64,000 nt of DNA from Acinetobacter portensis. Its GTDB lineage: Bacteria; Pseudomonadota; Gammaproteobacteria; Pseudomonadales; Moraxellaceae. The notes below the pieces were generated by a model. That model made no database searches. It was not told the origin of the DNA and saw only the letters and a list, made by a program, of their open reading frames with translations. Shown here piece by piece: positions 1 through 8,835 of the stretch. Location: NCBI RefSeq assembly GCF_023158935.1, contig NZ_CP096120.1, positions 1,612,001 through 1,676,000 of the forward strand, written 5' to 3'. Both the position numbers and the translations under genes were made by a program. The stretch's first letter is position 1, and each line of letters opens with the position of its first letter.

Positions 1-1016
1 TCAAGTAAGTTGACTTGTTCTACTTGAACATCACTCATAATTTCACCATGCATAAGCAGGTTATTAAAGTAATCTTCAACAACTTTATATTGCTCTACAG
101 TCGATTCGACTTTATACATATTTTGACGGAATTCGTTACTTGAGCGTAAACCTTTGGTGTACCACGCAATATGTTTACGTGAAATACGACATCCTGAATA
201 TTCACCATAAAATTCATAAAGTTCTGCTAAATGTCCAAGTAAAACCTCTTTTACTTCTTGAATGTTTGGTGCAGCCAAGTGCTCGCCTGTTTGTAAATAA
301 TGTGCTATTTCACGAAAAATCCAAGGTCGACCTTGTGCAGCACGTCCAATCATGACTGCATCTGCACCTGTATAGTCCAAAACATATTTTGCTTTTTCAG
401 GACTGTCGATGTCGCCATTGGCAATCACAGGAATGCTGAGCATGTCTTTCACATCTTTAATTAAAGAATAACGTGCAGTATTTAAATACATATCTTCACG
501 TGTACGACCATGCAAAGCCAATGCCGCAATACCCGCTTCTTCTGCACGTTTGGCAACGCGCATAATATTTTCATGACCATTTAAAAAACCTAAACGGGTT
601 TTTAACGTTACAGGTACATCAACTGCGGTAACAACGGTATCTAAAATACGTGCAACTAAATCTTCATCTTGTAAAAGTGCAGAACCAGCTAATTTATTAC
701 ATACTTTTTTAGCAGGACATCCCATATTAATATCAACAATTTGTGCGCCATTTGCCACCTGATATCTTGCAGCTTCTGCTAAATCGGCAGGATCTGAACC
801 TGCAATTTGCGCTGAAATTGGGGCAAGCTCACCATCAAAGTTGGCACGATATAAGCTTTTCTTACTCATACGTAAGGTCTTATCAGACGTCATCATTTCA
901 CTAACAGCGTGCCCTGCACCAAAGTACTTGCATAGCGTTCTAAATGGACGATCTGTAACACCTGCCATAGGAGCGACAATCAAATTATTTGACAGTTGAT
1001 AAGGACCAATATACAT
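1..1016 (-). CDS. dusB: tRNA-dihydrouridine synthase B (3' end outside window)
   Basis: This is an FMN/NADPH enzyme that reduces uridines of the tRNA D-arm to dihydrouridine in the cytoplasm. The frame is open from the ATG at 1016 to the left edge, so about 338 codons are visible and only the last few are missing. Family blocks in order are APMAGVTDRPFR near the start, NMGCPAKKVCNK around residue 100 (catalytic Cys in CPAKKVC), LHGRTRE, IANGDI, and GADAVMIGRAAQGRPWIF for FMN phosphate binding. It is transcribed away from the DUF1615 lipoprotein gene, with a gap of about 80 bp. The B subtype is assigned from overall resemblance rather than a single motif. Confidence 0.93.
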   Translation of the reverse strand, partial: MYIGPYQLSNNLIVAPMAGVTDRPFRTLCKYFGAGHAVSEMMTSDKTLRMSKKSLYRANFDGELAPISAQIAGSDPADLAEAARYQVANGAQIVDINMGCPAKKVCNKLAGSALLQDEDLVARILDTVVTAVDVPVTLKTRLGFLNGHENIMRVAKRAEEAGIAALALHGRTREDMYLNTARYSLIKDVKDMLSIPVIANGDIDSPEKAKYVLDYTGADAVMIGRAAQGRPWIFREIAHYLQTGEHLAAPNIQEVKEVLLGHLAELYEFYGEYSGCRISRKHIAWYTKGLRSSNEFRQNMYKVESTVEQYKVVEDYFNNLLMHGEIMSDVQVEQVNLL

Positions 1017-1098
1017 ATATATTCTTAACGTTGACGACTTGCATAGTATACTTCATCTACCCTATAGGCTCATCACCTCTAAACGAGTTTTCCTAAAT

Positions 1099-2301
1099 AT
1101 GAAAGAAAAAGTTGTTTTTTCAATGCTTAAACCTTTATCTGTTTTAGCTTTATCTATTGGATTAACCGCGTGTGGTGATAGCTCTTGGTGGTCTAGCGAC
1201 GAACCAACTTTAAAACAAGAACAAGTAAAACGATTATTACCCAATCGAGTAAGTGATCGAGATTCTTGGTCTAAAGATATTTACGATATTGCCGAACAAT
1301 TTGGTATTCCACAAACCAAAGAAAACATGTGTACCATTATTGCCGTGGTCGATCAGGAATCTAATTTCCATGCAGACCCTCAAGTTTATGGTTTGGGTGA
1401 AAAAGCAGTTAAGGAAGTTCAAGAACGCTTAGAAGAGAAATTTACAGATAAATTGGGCGATACCATTGGCGCTCCTATTGCAGGTTATTTCCAAGACGTT
1501 TTGAAAAATCAGCCTAGCCCTGAAGATAACTATTTAAGCCAAATGCGTCGTGTTAAAACAGAACGTCAACTTGATGAATTGTACCGTGAAATTTTCGACT
1601 ATATGTCTAAGCATTATCATGTCAGCGCATTAACAGGTGCAGCGAAATTAGTCGGGCAAGATATTGGTGAAAAGATGAATCCGATTACGACCTTGGGTTC
1701 TATGCAAGTTCATATTAGCTATGCCAAAGAACATAAACGTAAAAGTGGCAGCATTGCAGATTTACGTACCGACTTATACAGCCAATATGGTGGCTTATAT
1801 TATGGTATTCATCGATTAATGATGTATTCCGCAGATTACGACAAGCCACTCTACCGCTTCGCAGACTATAACTCTGGAATGTACTCAAGCCGTAATGCAG
1901 CCTTTCAAAGTATGCTAAATGACTTAACAACAGCAGAATTGGATTTAGACGGTGACTTACTTCTTTACGATAAAAATGGCTCACCTAAATCTGCAAAAAG
2001 TCAGTCTGAACGCGAACTAATTAATGTATTCACACAACATAATATTTTAGTTACGCCACGCCAAATTCGTTCAGATTTAAAGAAAGAAAAAGAAAAGAAA
2101 TTTGAAGATACAGCAACATATAGAGCCGTTGCTAAACTTTATAAAGAAGCAACAAATAAAGAACCAATCTATGCAATTATGCCTGAAGTTGTTATTACGG
2201 GACCAAAATTAAGCCGTGACTACAACACGAATTGGTTCGCAACTCGCGTAAATGGACGCTTTGAAACATGTATGAGAAAAGCAAAAAGTATAAAAATTTA
2301 G
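1099..2301 (+). CDS. DUF1615-family lipoprotein
   Basis: The 400-residue product opens with a basic n-region, a hydrophobic stretch and the lipobox LTAC, with the Cys at residue 25. It should therefore be a lipid-anchored envelope protein. The body (ICTIIAVVDQESNF-like block, then GSMQVHISYAKE and a Tyr-rich FADYNSGMYSSRN segment) matches the DUF1615 family as I remember it. The spacing of ESNF, GSMQV and YNSG resembles a lysozyme-like transglycosylase fold, but that is inference. The frame extends back to 1039, but the ATG at 1099 (or 1123) puts the signal peptide at the true N-terminus. The end overlaps the next gene by 34 bp, suggesting translational coupling. Confidence 0.8.
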   Translation: MKEKVVFSMLKPLSVLALSIGLTACGDSSWWSSDEPTLKQEQVKRLLPNRVSDRDSWSKDIYDIAEQFGIPQTKENMCTIIAVVDQESNFHADPQVYGLGEKAVKEVQERLEEKFTDKLGDTIGAPIAGYFQDVLKNQPSPEDNYLSQMRRVKTERQLDELYREIFDYMSKHYHVSALTGAAKLVGQDIGEKMNPITTLGSMQVHISYAKEHKRKSGSIADLRTDLYSQYGGLYYGIHRLMMYSADYDKPLYRFADYNSGMYSSRNAAFQSMLNDLTTAELDLDGDLLLYDKNGSPKSAKSQSERELINVFTQHNILVTPRQIRSDLKKEKEKKFEDTATYRAVAKLYKEATNKEPIYAIMPEVVITGPKLSRDYNTNWFATRVNGRFETCMRKAKSIKI

Positions 2302-2915
2302 CCTTATTCGATTTTGATGGAACCTTGTGTACGATAGATAGTTTCACAGGGTTCATTTTTTACGCTTTATCTAAACGGCATATTATTAAACAAGGTTTTA
2401 AAATACTACCTTGGATTCAAGCCTATTACTTAAAGGCTTATCCTGCACATGCCATGCGTCCTAAGCTATTCCATGCCATGTTTAAAAATGCCAAAGTTAG
2501 TGAAATAGATAACATTGCACAAGAGTATGCACAGCAAATTACCCCAAATTATAACTCTGAATTATTGGATAGATTACGTACACATCAAGCCTTAGGTGAT
2601 GATGTTATTTTGGTTTCTGCAACGGTTGATGTTTATTTAAAATACGTTGCAGAATCTTTAGGCGTTGACTTAATTTGCACAGAAACAGAAATCATTAATA
2701 GTCACTATACAGGGCACTATTCTTCAGCAGATTGTAGCGCTCAACAAAAAGCAATTCGTGTTTTAGAAAAATATCAATTAAGCCAATATCAACATATTTA
2801 TGCTTATGGAAATAGTGATGAAGATCTTGCTATGCTTAATTTGGCGCACTATTCCTATTATGTTGGGAAAAGCACTCATCTTCCTATATTAGAAAAAGCT
2901 AAAGAATTGGCTTAG
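2268..2915 (+). CDS. HAD-IB family phosphatase (SerB-like)
   Basis: This 215-aa HAD-superfamily hydrolase should remove phosphate from a small molecule or phospholipid head group. Motif I is DFDGTLC near residue 15, with the nucleophilic Asp first and the acid/base Asp third. Motif II is VSAT, a Lys lies in the QQKAIR segment, and GNSDEDLAML is the metal-binding motif IV. An all-helical cap lies between motifs I and II. It overlaps the lipoprotein gene upstream and is followed at once by a bidirectional terminator. The substrate cannot be read from sequence. Confidence 0.85.
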   Translation: MYEKSKKYKNLALFDFDGTLCTIDSFTGFIFYALSKRHIIKQGFKILPWIQAYYLKAYPAHAMRPKLFHAMFKNAKVSEIDNIAQEYAQQITPNYNSELLDRLRTHQALGDDVILVSATVDVYLKYVAESLGVDLICTETEIINSHYTGHYSSADCSAQQKAIRVLEKYQLSQYQHIYAYGNSDEDLAMLNLAHYSYYVGKSTHLPILEKAKELA

Positions 2916-2925
2916 TTATACCTAT

Positions 2926-2957
2926 AAAAAAAGCCACTAATCAATAGTGGCCTTTTT
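2926..2957. terminator. Bidirectional intrinsic terminator
   Basis: Stem GCCACTA (2933-2939) pairs with TAGTGGC (2945-2951) across a 5-nt loop. An A-run on the left and a T-run on the right allow it to serve both the HAD gene and the convergent desaturase gene. Confidence 0.9.
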
Positions 2958-2970
2958 AGCTTTTCAATTA

Positions 2971-4065
2971 TTACTTTTTAAATGGAAATGCATATTTCAC
3001 AATACGTTTAATCACACTTCCGTATTGCTTAACCAAACTTGCATTGTTGTAATTCAAACCATATTTTTCACAAACTGCTTGTACTTTTGGTGCCATTTGG
3101 CGGTAACGACGTGCAGGAATATCAGGATATAAGTGATGTTCAATTTGGTGACTTAAATGACCTGTCAAAATATGGAATGCTTCTGAACCTGTTAAATTCG
3201 AAGAACCACGAATTTGACGCATATACCAATGACCGCGACTTTCATCCTTTAGAACATCTTTTGAGAACACTTCAACATCTTTTGTAAAGTGACCGCAGAA
3301 AATAATACTGAATGTCCAAATATTACGAATACCATTTGCAACACAGTTACCCGCCAAAACAGGCAACGCTGCAGGGCCAGCAATTACAGGGAAAAATACG
3401 TAATCTTTCACTAATTGTTTGGTGATTTTCTTTTTCATTGGTGCAAAACGTTGCTTGAACTCTTCTTTGGTCATACGCCCTTTCAGATATTTACCAATTT
3501 CAAGGTTTTGAATTGCAACGCCCCACTGGAAAAGCAAACAGAATGGAATGCTATATAAAGGCTGTAATAAATAGCCTTTTTTCCAGCGTTGTTCTGGGAA
3601 TAAACGTAATACGCCATAGCCAATATCATCATCCATACCTTTAATATTGGTATAAGTATGATGTTTATAGTTATGTGTTTGACGCCAATCGTCTGCGGTA
3701 CCAACAATGTCCCACTCATATTTAGTACCGTTGAATTTAGGATCATTCATCCAGTCGTATTGACCATGAATGACGTTATGTCCTAATTCCATGTTTTCCA
3801 TGATTTTTGAAAAACCAAGTAAACCTGTACCTAACAACCATGCCGGTGGAAACCATCCTGCAAATAACAAACCACGACCAATAATTTCTGAATACTTCAC
3901 TGTTGAATATACACGGTTAATATATTTAACATCTTTTTCACCAAGATCATCTAAAACTTCTTGGCGAATCGCATCAAGTTCACGTGCTAACTCATCTTGC
4001 TCGGCTGGAGTTAATTCACGATTTTTTGGGTTTTTAAAATATTCTAATTTGACTGGCATATTCAT
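2971..4065 (-). CDS. Membrane fatty acid desaturase (DesB-like)
   Basis: This 364-aa di-iron membrane desaturase should insert a double bond into acyl chains (acyl-CoA or lipid) at the inner membrane. The three histidine boxes are HNVIH (96-100), HNYKHH (131-136) and HQIEHH (306-311). The last is the QxxHH type found in acyl-CoA and front-end desaturases. Hydrophobic stretches lie around residues 65-85 and 165-190. The upstream gene, separated by 14 bp, encodes a ferredoxin-domain reductase that can supply electrons, and a TetR regulator is divergent. The set matches Pseudomonas aeruginosa desCB/desT in order and composition, so an acyl-CoA delta-9 role is likely but inferred. Confidence 0.9.
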   Translation of the reverse strand: MNMPVKLEYFKNPKNRELTPAEQDELARELDAIRQEVLDDLGEKDVKYINRVYSTVKYSEIIGRGLLFAGWFPPAWLLGTGLLGFSKIMENMELGHNVIHGQYDWMNDPKFNGTKYEWDIVGTADDWRQTHNYKHHTYTNIKGMDDDIGYGVLRLFPEQRWKKGYLLQPLYSIPFCLLFQWGVAIQNLEIGKYLKGRMTKEEFKQRFAPMKKKITKQLVKDYVFFPVIAGPAALPVLAGNCVANGIRNIWTFSIIFCGHFTKDVEVFSKDVLKDESRGHWYMRQIRGSSNLTGSEAFHILTGHLSHQIEHHLYPDIPARRYRQMAPKVQAVCEKYGLNYNNASLVKQYGSVIKRIVKYAFPFKK

Positions 4066-4079
4066 ATTTATAGCCCCTT

Positions 4080-5150
4080 TTATAAATCTATAACTAAGTC
4101 AGTTTGTGCCGAGTTAACACAAATTTTAAGTAAATTTCCTGGTTCATTATTTTGTGAACCATCTACTAAATTTTTAGTAGAACCTTCAGCTTTATTGCAT
4201 GCGCACTTATTACAAATACCCATACGACAGCCATGTTTAGGCTTAACATTTTGTTGCTCTAAACCTAATAAAATTGGCTGACCTTTAGGAATTGCAATGA
4301 CTTTATTAGATTGCGTTAGCGTAACATTCACAAAACCAACATCATCATAAACAACAGGACTCATACTAAAAGCTTCTGTTTTTACAGCATTTGCATGAGC
4401 AAATAAGGCTTCAACATTTGTCGTAAAACCTGATGGTCCACATGCATATACAGTGCTTTCTTCAATATTTTTTAAAGCTTGTAAATGCGATTCGTTTAAA
4501 CGCGAAGCTGGATATTCAGAATCTTGCGTATAGAAAAATGCAACACTGAAGTTTTCATACTGTGATGCTAATTGTTCAAACTCTGCTTTAAATGCTGCAT
4601 CTGCTTGAGTTTTTACCCAATACAACAATGTTACAGGCAAATTTTTAATTTTAGATGAAGCTACCAAAGCCTGAATTAAACTATACATAGGTGTGATACC
4701 ACTACCCGCTGCAAGCAAAATCAAAGGTGAATTATTTTCTGGAAGTTGCATATCACCATAAGGGCGACCAAACTCCAGAACATCTCCAACTTTAGATTGT
4801 TCTAACAACCAATTACTCGCAACGCCATTCTCAACTTTCTTAGCAACAAGTAGCACTTTTTTAGCACTTACTTGCGTCAAACTGTACGTGCGTTCGTAAC
4901 GAATTCCTTTTACAACAACAAATACTGGATGATGCTGTCCTGCTTCACCCACGTTAAATTTACGATTAAATTCAATCGTTAAAGCAACTGTGTCATTTGC
5001 AATAATTTCTTTTTTAACAATTGAACCAAGCGCCTGATTTACAGACCATAAAGGATTCAACTTTTGAAGCCAGAAATTTGCTGAATATGGATCTATCACC
5101 ACATCTACTAATGCAGATAAAGGAGATTTCGTTTTTTCGATTGCATGCAT
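4080..5150 (-). CDS. Ferredoxin-NADP reductase-type oxidoreductase with C-terminal 2Fe-2S domain
   Basis: This 356-aa electron-transfer protein is the probable redox partner of the adjacent desaturase. It has an FAD-binding barrel with RxYS-type motif (RTYSLTQ), an NAD(P)-binding part beginning LLAAGSGITPMYSL and ending YACGPSGF, and a C-terminal plant-type ferredoxin domain with cysteines in GCRMGICNKCAC plus a later Cys in LLKICVN. I chose the ATG at 5150 (MHAIEK). The in-frame ATG at 5180 abuts a TATAAT at 5183-5188, so a transcript from that promoter would start at or after the first ATG. The equivalent in Pseudomonas is DesC. Confidence 0.9.
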   Translation of the reverse strand: MHAIEKTKSPLSALVDVVIDPYSANFWLQKLNPLWSVNQALGSIVKKEIIANDTVALTIEFNRKFNVGEAGQHHPVFVVVKGIRYERTYSLTQVSAKKVLLVAKKVENGVASNWLLEQSKVGDVLEFGRPYGDMQLPENNSPLILLAAGSGITPMYSLIQALVASSKIKNLPVTLLYWVKTQADAAFKAEFEQLASQYENFSVAFFYTQDSEYPASRLNESHLQALKNIEESTVYACGPSGFTTNVEALFAHANAVKTEAFSMSPVVYDDVGFVNVTLTQSNKVIAIPKGQPILLGLEQQNVKPKHGCRMGICNKCACNKAEGSTKNLVDGSQNNEPGNLLKICVNSAQTDLVIDL

Positions 5151-5182
5151 AGTTCGTTCACCACGCCTTTGAATTTTCAATT

Positions 5183-5214
5183 ATTATACACATGTATATA
5201 TATTTGTATATACA
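5183..5214 (-). promoter_or_regulatory. Promoter and probable TetR operator of the desaturase operon
   Basis: Reading toward the reductase gene, a perfect TATAAT -10 box lies at 5183-5188. It is embedded in nested inverted repeats: TATAC (5185-5189) with GTATA (5194-5198), GTATATA (5194-5200) with TATATAC (5207-5213), and the palindrome TGTATATACA (5205-5214). A TetR-family gene begins 77 bp beyond. The layout suggests the regulator represses by covering the -10 region. That is inference. Confidence 0.6.
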
Positions 5215-5290
5215 GTTGTATTGTATCCAATCATTTCAAAGTGTAGCCGTAATGGTTATAATGATTTAAAGCTATTTTGCCCCCAAACAC

Positions 5291-5986
5291 ATGACTGAAA
5301 AATCAATGAAAATAAGCAGTGACGCTACTTCACATGAACCTAAAAATGTTCAGGAAACACTTCCTGCACGCACAGTTGGGCGTAAAGCAACAATTACAAA
5401 AGAAGAACTTTTCCAAGCTGCACTCAATTTAATTGGTCCACAAAAAAGTATTGCATCATTGAGTTTGCGTGAAGTTGCACGTGAAGCAGGCATTGCACCA
5501 AATAGTTTTTATCGTCATTTTAAAGATATAGATGAATTAGCTATTGAACTGATTGAACGTTCTGGTGGTGTATTACGTAAAATTTTGCATCAAGCGCGTT
5601 TAAAAGCATCGAAGCAAAGCAGTATTATTCGCACATCTGTAGAAGTTTTTATTGAACAGCTTAATGCAGATGAAGGCAATTTAAGCCTTTTATTACGTGA
5701 AGGTTATACAGGTTCTAATTCTTACAAATTAGCAGTAGAACGTCAGCTTAACTATTTCCAACAAGAATTACGTGATGATCTTGTACGTTTAGAAAAAGAA
5801 AATAACAGTAACCTCACTCATCCTGAAATTGTTGCCAATGCGATTACTCAGCTTGTTTTCAATATGGGTGCCAAAGTTATTGAAATGCCTATGGAGCAAC
5901 GTAAAGAAGTTGCTGAACAAACCATGATTATGATTCGTATGATTTTAGAAGGTTCACGCCATTTAGGTGAATCTAAAATTAATTGA
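5291..5986 (+). CDS. TetR-family regulator (DesT-like)
   Basis: The 231-aa protein carries an N-terminal helix-turn-helix around residues 50-85 (SLREVAREAG, then APNSFYRHFKDIDELA). A helical ligand-binding C-terminal domain without recognisable enzyme motifs follows. It is divergent from the reductase/desaturase operon and probably senses fatty acyl chains, as DesT does in Pseudomonas (family knowledge plus synteny, not seen directly). The first 35 residues are polar and probably disordered. An alternative start exists at 5306. Confidence 0.88.
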   Translation: MTEKSMKISSDATSHEPKNVQETLPARTVGRKATITKEELFQAALNLIGPQKSIASLSLREVAREAGIAPNSFYRHFKDIDELAIELIERSGGVLRKILHQARLKASKQSSIIRTSVEVFIEQLNADEGNLSLLLREGYTGSNSYKLAVERQLNYFQQELRDDLVRLEKENNSNLTHPEIVANAITQLVFNMGAKVIEMPMEQRKEVAEQTMIMIRMILEGSRHLGESKIN

Positions 5987-6170
5987 TTTTTAATCTTTAA
6001 ATTACAATTTTTATTGAGTTAAATTTAAACTGCTTCAATATTAAAATTGGGGCAGAAAATACTTTTATAAACTTAATAATAGCTTTGTACATATTGATAC
6101 TTTTTAATTGTAGATACTTGATTCTTCACGTTCTATTATGTGTCTATATTTTTTTTGTAAAGCCTCTCTC

Positions 6171-6416
6171 ATGCGTTACCAAATTATAGATGTCTATCAA
6201 ACAGAGAACTTAAAAAGATATATCGCAAAATGCCTAAAAAAGCATTCACCTCAATTTATTGTTATTGAAAGTAAACGAACCCTTTGTCTTAATCTAGATA
6301 TTATTCTTGTTAACTCACAGCATACATCTGCAACATCTATTACAGGCGAAGATATTTCACTTAAAATATTAAATAAATTTGATACTTTTGATAAAACTTA
6401 TATGTCTAGACTCTAA
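6171..6416 (+). CDS. Small hypothetical protein, 81 aa
   Basis: No family recognised. The frame opens at 6138, but MRYQIIDVYQ at 6171 looks like a more natural start. The product is basic at the front (KRYIAKCLKKH), then alternates hydrophobic and polar residues (FIVIESKRTLCLNLDIILV), suggesting a small alpha/beta soluble domain. It stands alone between the TetR gene and a convergent orphan gene. No clear Shine-Dalgarno is seen, so it may not be expressed. Confidence 0.45.
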   Translation: MRYQIIDVYQTENLKRYIAKCLKKHSPQFIVIESKRTLCLNLDIILVNSQHTSATSITGEDISLKILNKFDTFDKTYMSRL

Positions 6417-6509
6417 GCATAAAGAGAAATAAGAAAGAAATTCTTATACTCGCATAACGGTAATTTTCACACATGTTCAATTATAAAACTAAAATCATCA
6501 ATTCATTTT

Positions 6510-6538
6510 GAGCGCTAAATTAGAACTAATTTGCGCTC
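6510..6538. other. Imperfect inverted repeat between convergent orphan genes
   Basis: GAGCGC plus AAATTA on the left pairs with TAATTTGCGCTC on the right with one bulged T. There is no T-run on either side. It may help end transcription from both sides or stabilise 3' ends. Confidence 0.5.
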
Positions 6539-6551
6539 ATTATATGAGAAA

Positions 6552-7004
6552 TTAAATTGCAGATTTCAGCTTTTCTGCGCTATTAAAAGTTTGAATAGGA
6601 CGTGAAAGCCCTTTAAATACGCAATAAAATTGAAAAATTGAACCTACCGAAATATCAACCGCCTTATTTTCACTTCTTGACCAAGCAGTTGAACTATCCT
6701 CACCTGAAATCGAGCTACCTTTAATCTCATAAACAAATAAATCTTGTTCAGTTTGATCTAAAGTTTTATCTCTTAAAATGGTGTTGATGAGAAGCTTTCT
6801 CTTGTTATCTACAGTCCATTTACCAGCAAACCAAAGTTGCAATAAATCGCCTAAAAATAACTGATGCGCTGTTAATGGCCAAATTTGTACTTCAGCACCT
6901 TGCACAGGCACGTAGTATTGATCTGGGTTATTGATAATTGAAATGTAATTTTCTTTGTAAAAAGAGAAGTTTGCAAAAATTTGAGGGATAGTGAGCGTAT
7001 TCAT
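6552..7004 (-). CDS. Hypothetical protein, 150 aa
   Basis: No family recognised. The start at 7004 is set by AGGAG placed 8 nt upstream of MNTLTIPQ; the frame runs on to 7040 but without a ribosome site. The sequence is rich in aromatic residues (FANFSFYKENY, WPLTAHQLFLGDLLQLWFAGKW), lacks a signal peptide or clear membrane helix, and ends in a Lys/Ala helix. It is probably soluble. It lies alone, upstream of tRNA-Asn and on the opposite strand. Confidence 0.65.
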   Translation of the reverse strand: MNTLTIPQIFANFSFYKENYISIINNPDQYYVPVQGAEVQIWPLTAHQLFLGDLLQLWFAGKWTVDNKRKLLINTILRDKTLDQTEQDLFVYEIKGSSISGEDSSTAWSRSENKAVDISVGSIFQFYCVFKGLSRPIQTFNSAEKLKSAI

Positions 7005-7216
7005 TCGCTTTCTCCTATTTAGCCATTTTAGTGCTGGCAAGTTGGGGTTAAATCCACACTGTTTAAGCTTTCGCTCAAACGCTCTGTTGTTAATATCAGA
7101 CTACCAATTGATTTTTTTCTTTGCAAGCCCTTCAATCATTTTTTCTTTATTCTTTTATTTTTTGTTCAAATAAAAAGCATACAGATGAAAAATGTAAGAA
7201 AGATGACAGTTTTCCC

Positions 7217-7244
7217 TTGACCCTCTTTGAAATGTCCTTATAAT
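7217..7244 (+). promoter_or_regulatory. Promoter of tRNA-Asn
   Basis: TTGACC (7217-7222), a 16-bp spacer and a perfect TATAAT (7239-7244) lie just upstream of the tRNA at 7256. This is close to a consensus sigma-70 promoter, as expected for a stable RNA. Confidence 0.85.
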
Positions 7245-7255
7245 CGCATGCAGAT

Positions 7256-7331
7256 TCTCCAATAGCTCAGTCGGTAGAGCGACGGACTGTTAATCCGCAG
7301 GTCCCTGGTTCGAGCCCAGGTTGGAGAGCCA
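7256..7331 (+). tRNA. tRNA-Asn (anticodon GTT)
   Basis: This is a 76-nt cloverleaf. The acceptor stem TCTCCAA pairs with TTGGAGA, followed by discriminator G and an encoded CCA. The D arm is GCTC/GAGC, the anticodon loop CTGTTAA has GTT at 7289-7291, and the T arm is CCTGG/CCAGG around TTCGAGC. It closely resembles E. coli tRNA-Asn. It is a single-gene transcript with its own promoter and terminator. No repeat of its 3' end is seen nearby, so there is no sign of an integrated island here. Confidence 0.97.
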
Positions 7332-7338
7332 AATACTA

Positions 7339-7370
7339 AAAAGCCCACTCATTATGAAGTGGGCTTTTTT
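7339..7370 (+). terminator. Terminator after tRNA-Asn
   Basis: Stem AAGCCCACT / AGTGGGCTT around a short loop, followed by a T-run. Confidence 0.93.
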
Positions 7371-7393
7371 CTGTTTTGAATAAATAAATTCAT

Positions 7394-7424
7394 AAAAAAT
7401 CCCTCATCTAGAGGGATTTTTTTT
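7394..7424. terminator. Terminator of the lepA-miaE cluster
   Basis: Stem AAATCCCTC / GAGGGATTT with a 5-nt loop, with A- and T-runs on both sides. It lies 17 bp past the stop codon of miaE and ends the long minus-strand cluster. Confidence 0.9.
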
Positions 7425-7440
7425 ACAGCTTCAAACTACG

Positions 7441-8094
7441 TTATGCAGCCTTCACAGGTACACCGCTATGGAAACGGAAAAGCTCATCTGGCGTTAAAAT
7501 CAGATTCTTTTCTACTTCGCGAATGTGCTCAATACGCTGTTGAATATCCTCTTCAGGATTTTTCAATTTAGAAGTTTTTGCAACATCCACAGCCAATGCT
7601 AAGTAATCTTCATAATGTCTAGATTCAGACTTTAATAAGTAACGGTAGTAACGTCCTAATTCATCATCTACAAGCGGTGCAAGCGCATAAAAACGCTCAC
7701 ATGAACGTGCTTCAACAAATGCACCAATTACCAATACATCAATCAATGCTTCAGGCTCATAAGTACGAATTTCTTTGCGTAAACCACCTGCGTACCGCCC
7801 TGCGCTTAAATTTTGCCAAACTTGTCCACGCTTATTCATAAGCCCTAAAACTTGTTCGTAATGCAGCATTTCTTCACGCACAAGCTGAGCAAGCTTTACT
7901 TGTAAATCGACATAATAGTTATAGCGAAACATCAAGTTCATTGCTGTACTTGCTGCTTTTTTCTCACAATTTGCATGATCTTGCATCAAAATTTCTAAAT
8001 TATTTAATGCTTCATCTAGCCAAGGCTGTGGCGTTTTACAACCTAAGAAACCAATCACGGGTTCCATAAGTTCATCATAATTAATTGTAGACAT
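7441..8094 (-). CDS. miaE: tRNA 2-methylthio-N6-isopentenyladenosine hydroxylase
   Basis: This is a non-heme di-iron monooxygenase that hydroxylates ms2i6A-37 of tRNA to ms2io6A. At 217 aa it falls in the usual range. The ferritin-like helical bundle shows the expected carboxylate/histidine ligands: CEKKAA, REEMLHYEQV, EARSCERF and ESRHYEDY. It is the last gene of the lepA-led cluster, 3 bp after pdxJ, so its expression is tied to the upstream genes. A strong terminator follows. Confidence 0.92.
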   Translation of the reverse strand: MSTINYDELMEPVIGFLGCKTPQPWLDEALNNLEILMQDHANCEKKAASTAMNLMFRYNYYVDLQVKLAQLVREEMLHYEQVLGLMNKRGQVWQNLSAGRYAGGLRKEIRTYEPEALIDVLVIGAFVEARSCERFYALAPLVDDELGRYYRYLLKSESRHYEDYLALAVDVAKTSKLKNPEEDIQQRIEHIREVEKNLILTPDELFRFHSGVPVKAA

Positions 8095-8097
8095 AAC

Positions 8098-8826
8098 TTA
8101 CTTACGTGCCGCCTTAATAACCGCTTTCATTTGTTTTACTGCTTCTGCTAATCCAATAAATACAGCATCAGCAATAATTGAATGACCAATATTTAATTCA
8201 TGAATTTGTGGGATTTGAGCAATTGGAGTAACGTTTTCAAGATGCAAACCATGCCCTGCATTTACAACCAAGCCTTTTGAAGCAGCATATTCAACACCTT
8301 TCACAATGCGCTCAAGTTCAGCTTGCTGCTGTTCAGGTGTTTCCGCATCTGCATACGCACCTGTATGAATTTCAATTGTTGGTGCACCACAAGCAACGGC
8401 TGCATCAATTTGGGCAAAATCAGCATCAATAAATAATGAAACATCACAACCAATTGCTGTTAATTCTTGCGTAGCTTTTCTTACATCTTCAAAATGCCCA
8501 ACAACATCTAAACCACCTTCAGTCGTTACTTCTTCACGCTTTTCAGGCACAAAACAAATATGATGTGGCTTTACATTTTTAGCAATTTCAATCATTTCAT
8601 CGGTTACTGCTATTTCCAAATTCATACGTGTTTTTAAAGCTTTACGCATGCGATACACGTCTGCATCTTGAATATGACGACGATCTTCACGCAAATGCAA
8701 AGTAATACCTTCTGCACCCGCTTGCTCACAAATTAATGCTGCACTTACAGGATCTGGATAAGAGGTGCCACGTGCTTGTCGCAAAGTTGCAACATGATCA
8801 ATATTCACACCTAATAATGCAGCCAT
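8098..8826 (-). CDS. pdxJ: Pyridoxine 5'-phosphate synthase
   Basis: PdxJ condenses 3-amino-2-oxopropyl phosphate with deoxyxylulose 5-phosphate to form pyridoxine 5'-phosphate, the last ring-forming step of B6 synthesis. The 242-aa TIM barrel has [13 protein letters not shown] at its start, the catalytic HLREDRRHI near residue 45, EIHTGAYA, and a C-terminal [11 protein letters not shown] and [16 protein letters not shown] for phosphate binding. It follows recO by 9 bp, a neighbour pair common in gammaproteobacteria. Confidence 0.97.
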   Translation of the reverse strand: MAALLGVNIDHVATLRQARGTSYPDPVSAALICEQAGAEGITLHLREDRRHIQDADVYRMRKALKTRMNLEIAVTDEMIEIAKNVKPHHICFVPEKREEVTTEGGLDVVGHFEDVRKATQELTAIGCDVSLFIDADFAQIDAAVACGAPTIEIHTGAYADAETPEQQQAELERIVKGVEYAASKGLVVNAGHGLHLENVTPIAQIPQIHELNIGHSIIADAVFIGLAEAVKQMKAVIKAARK

Positions 8827-8835
8827 AATACTTTC

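Noticed and set aside
3483..3746. An 87-codon frame inside the desaturase gene
   Set aside because: It lies in another frame on the same strand, within the conserved histidine-box region of the real gene.
7256..7331. tRNA-Asn as an attachment site for an island
   Set aside because: No integrase gene and no direct repeat of the tRNA 3' end were seen on either side within the window.
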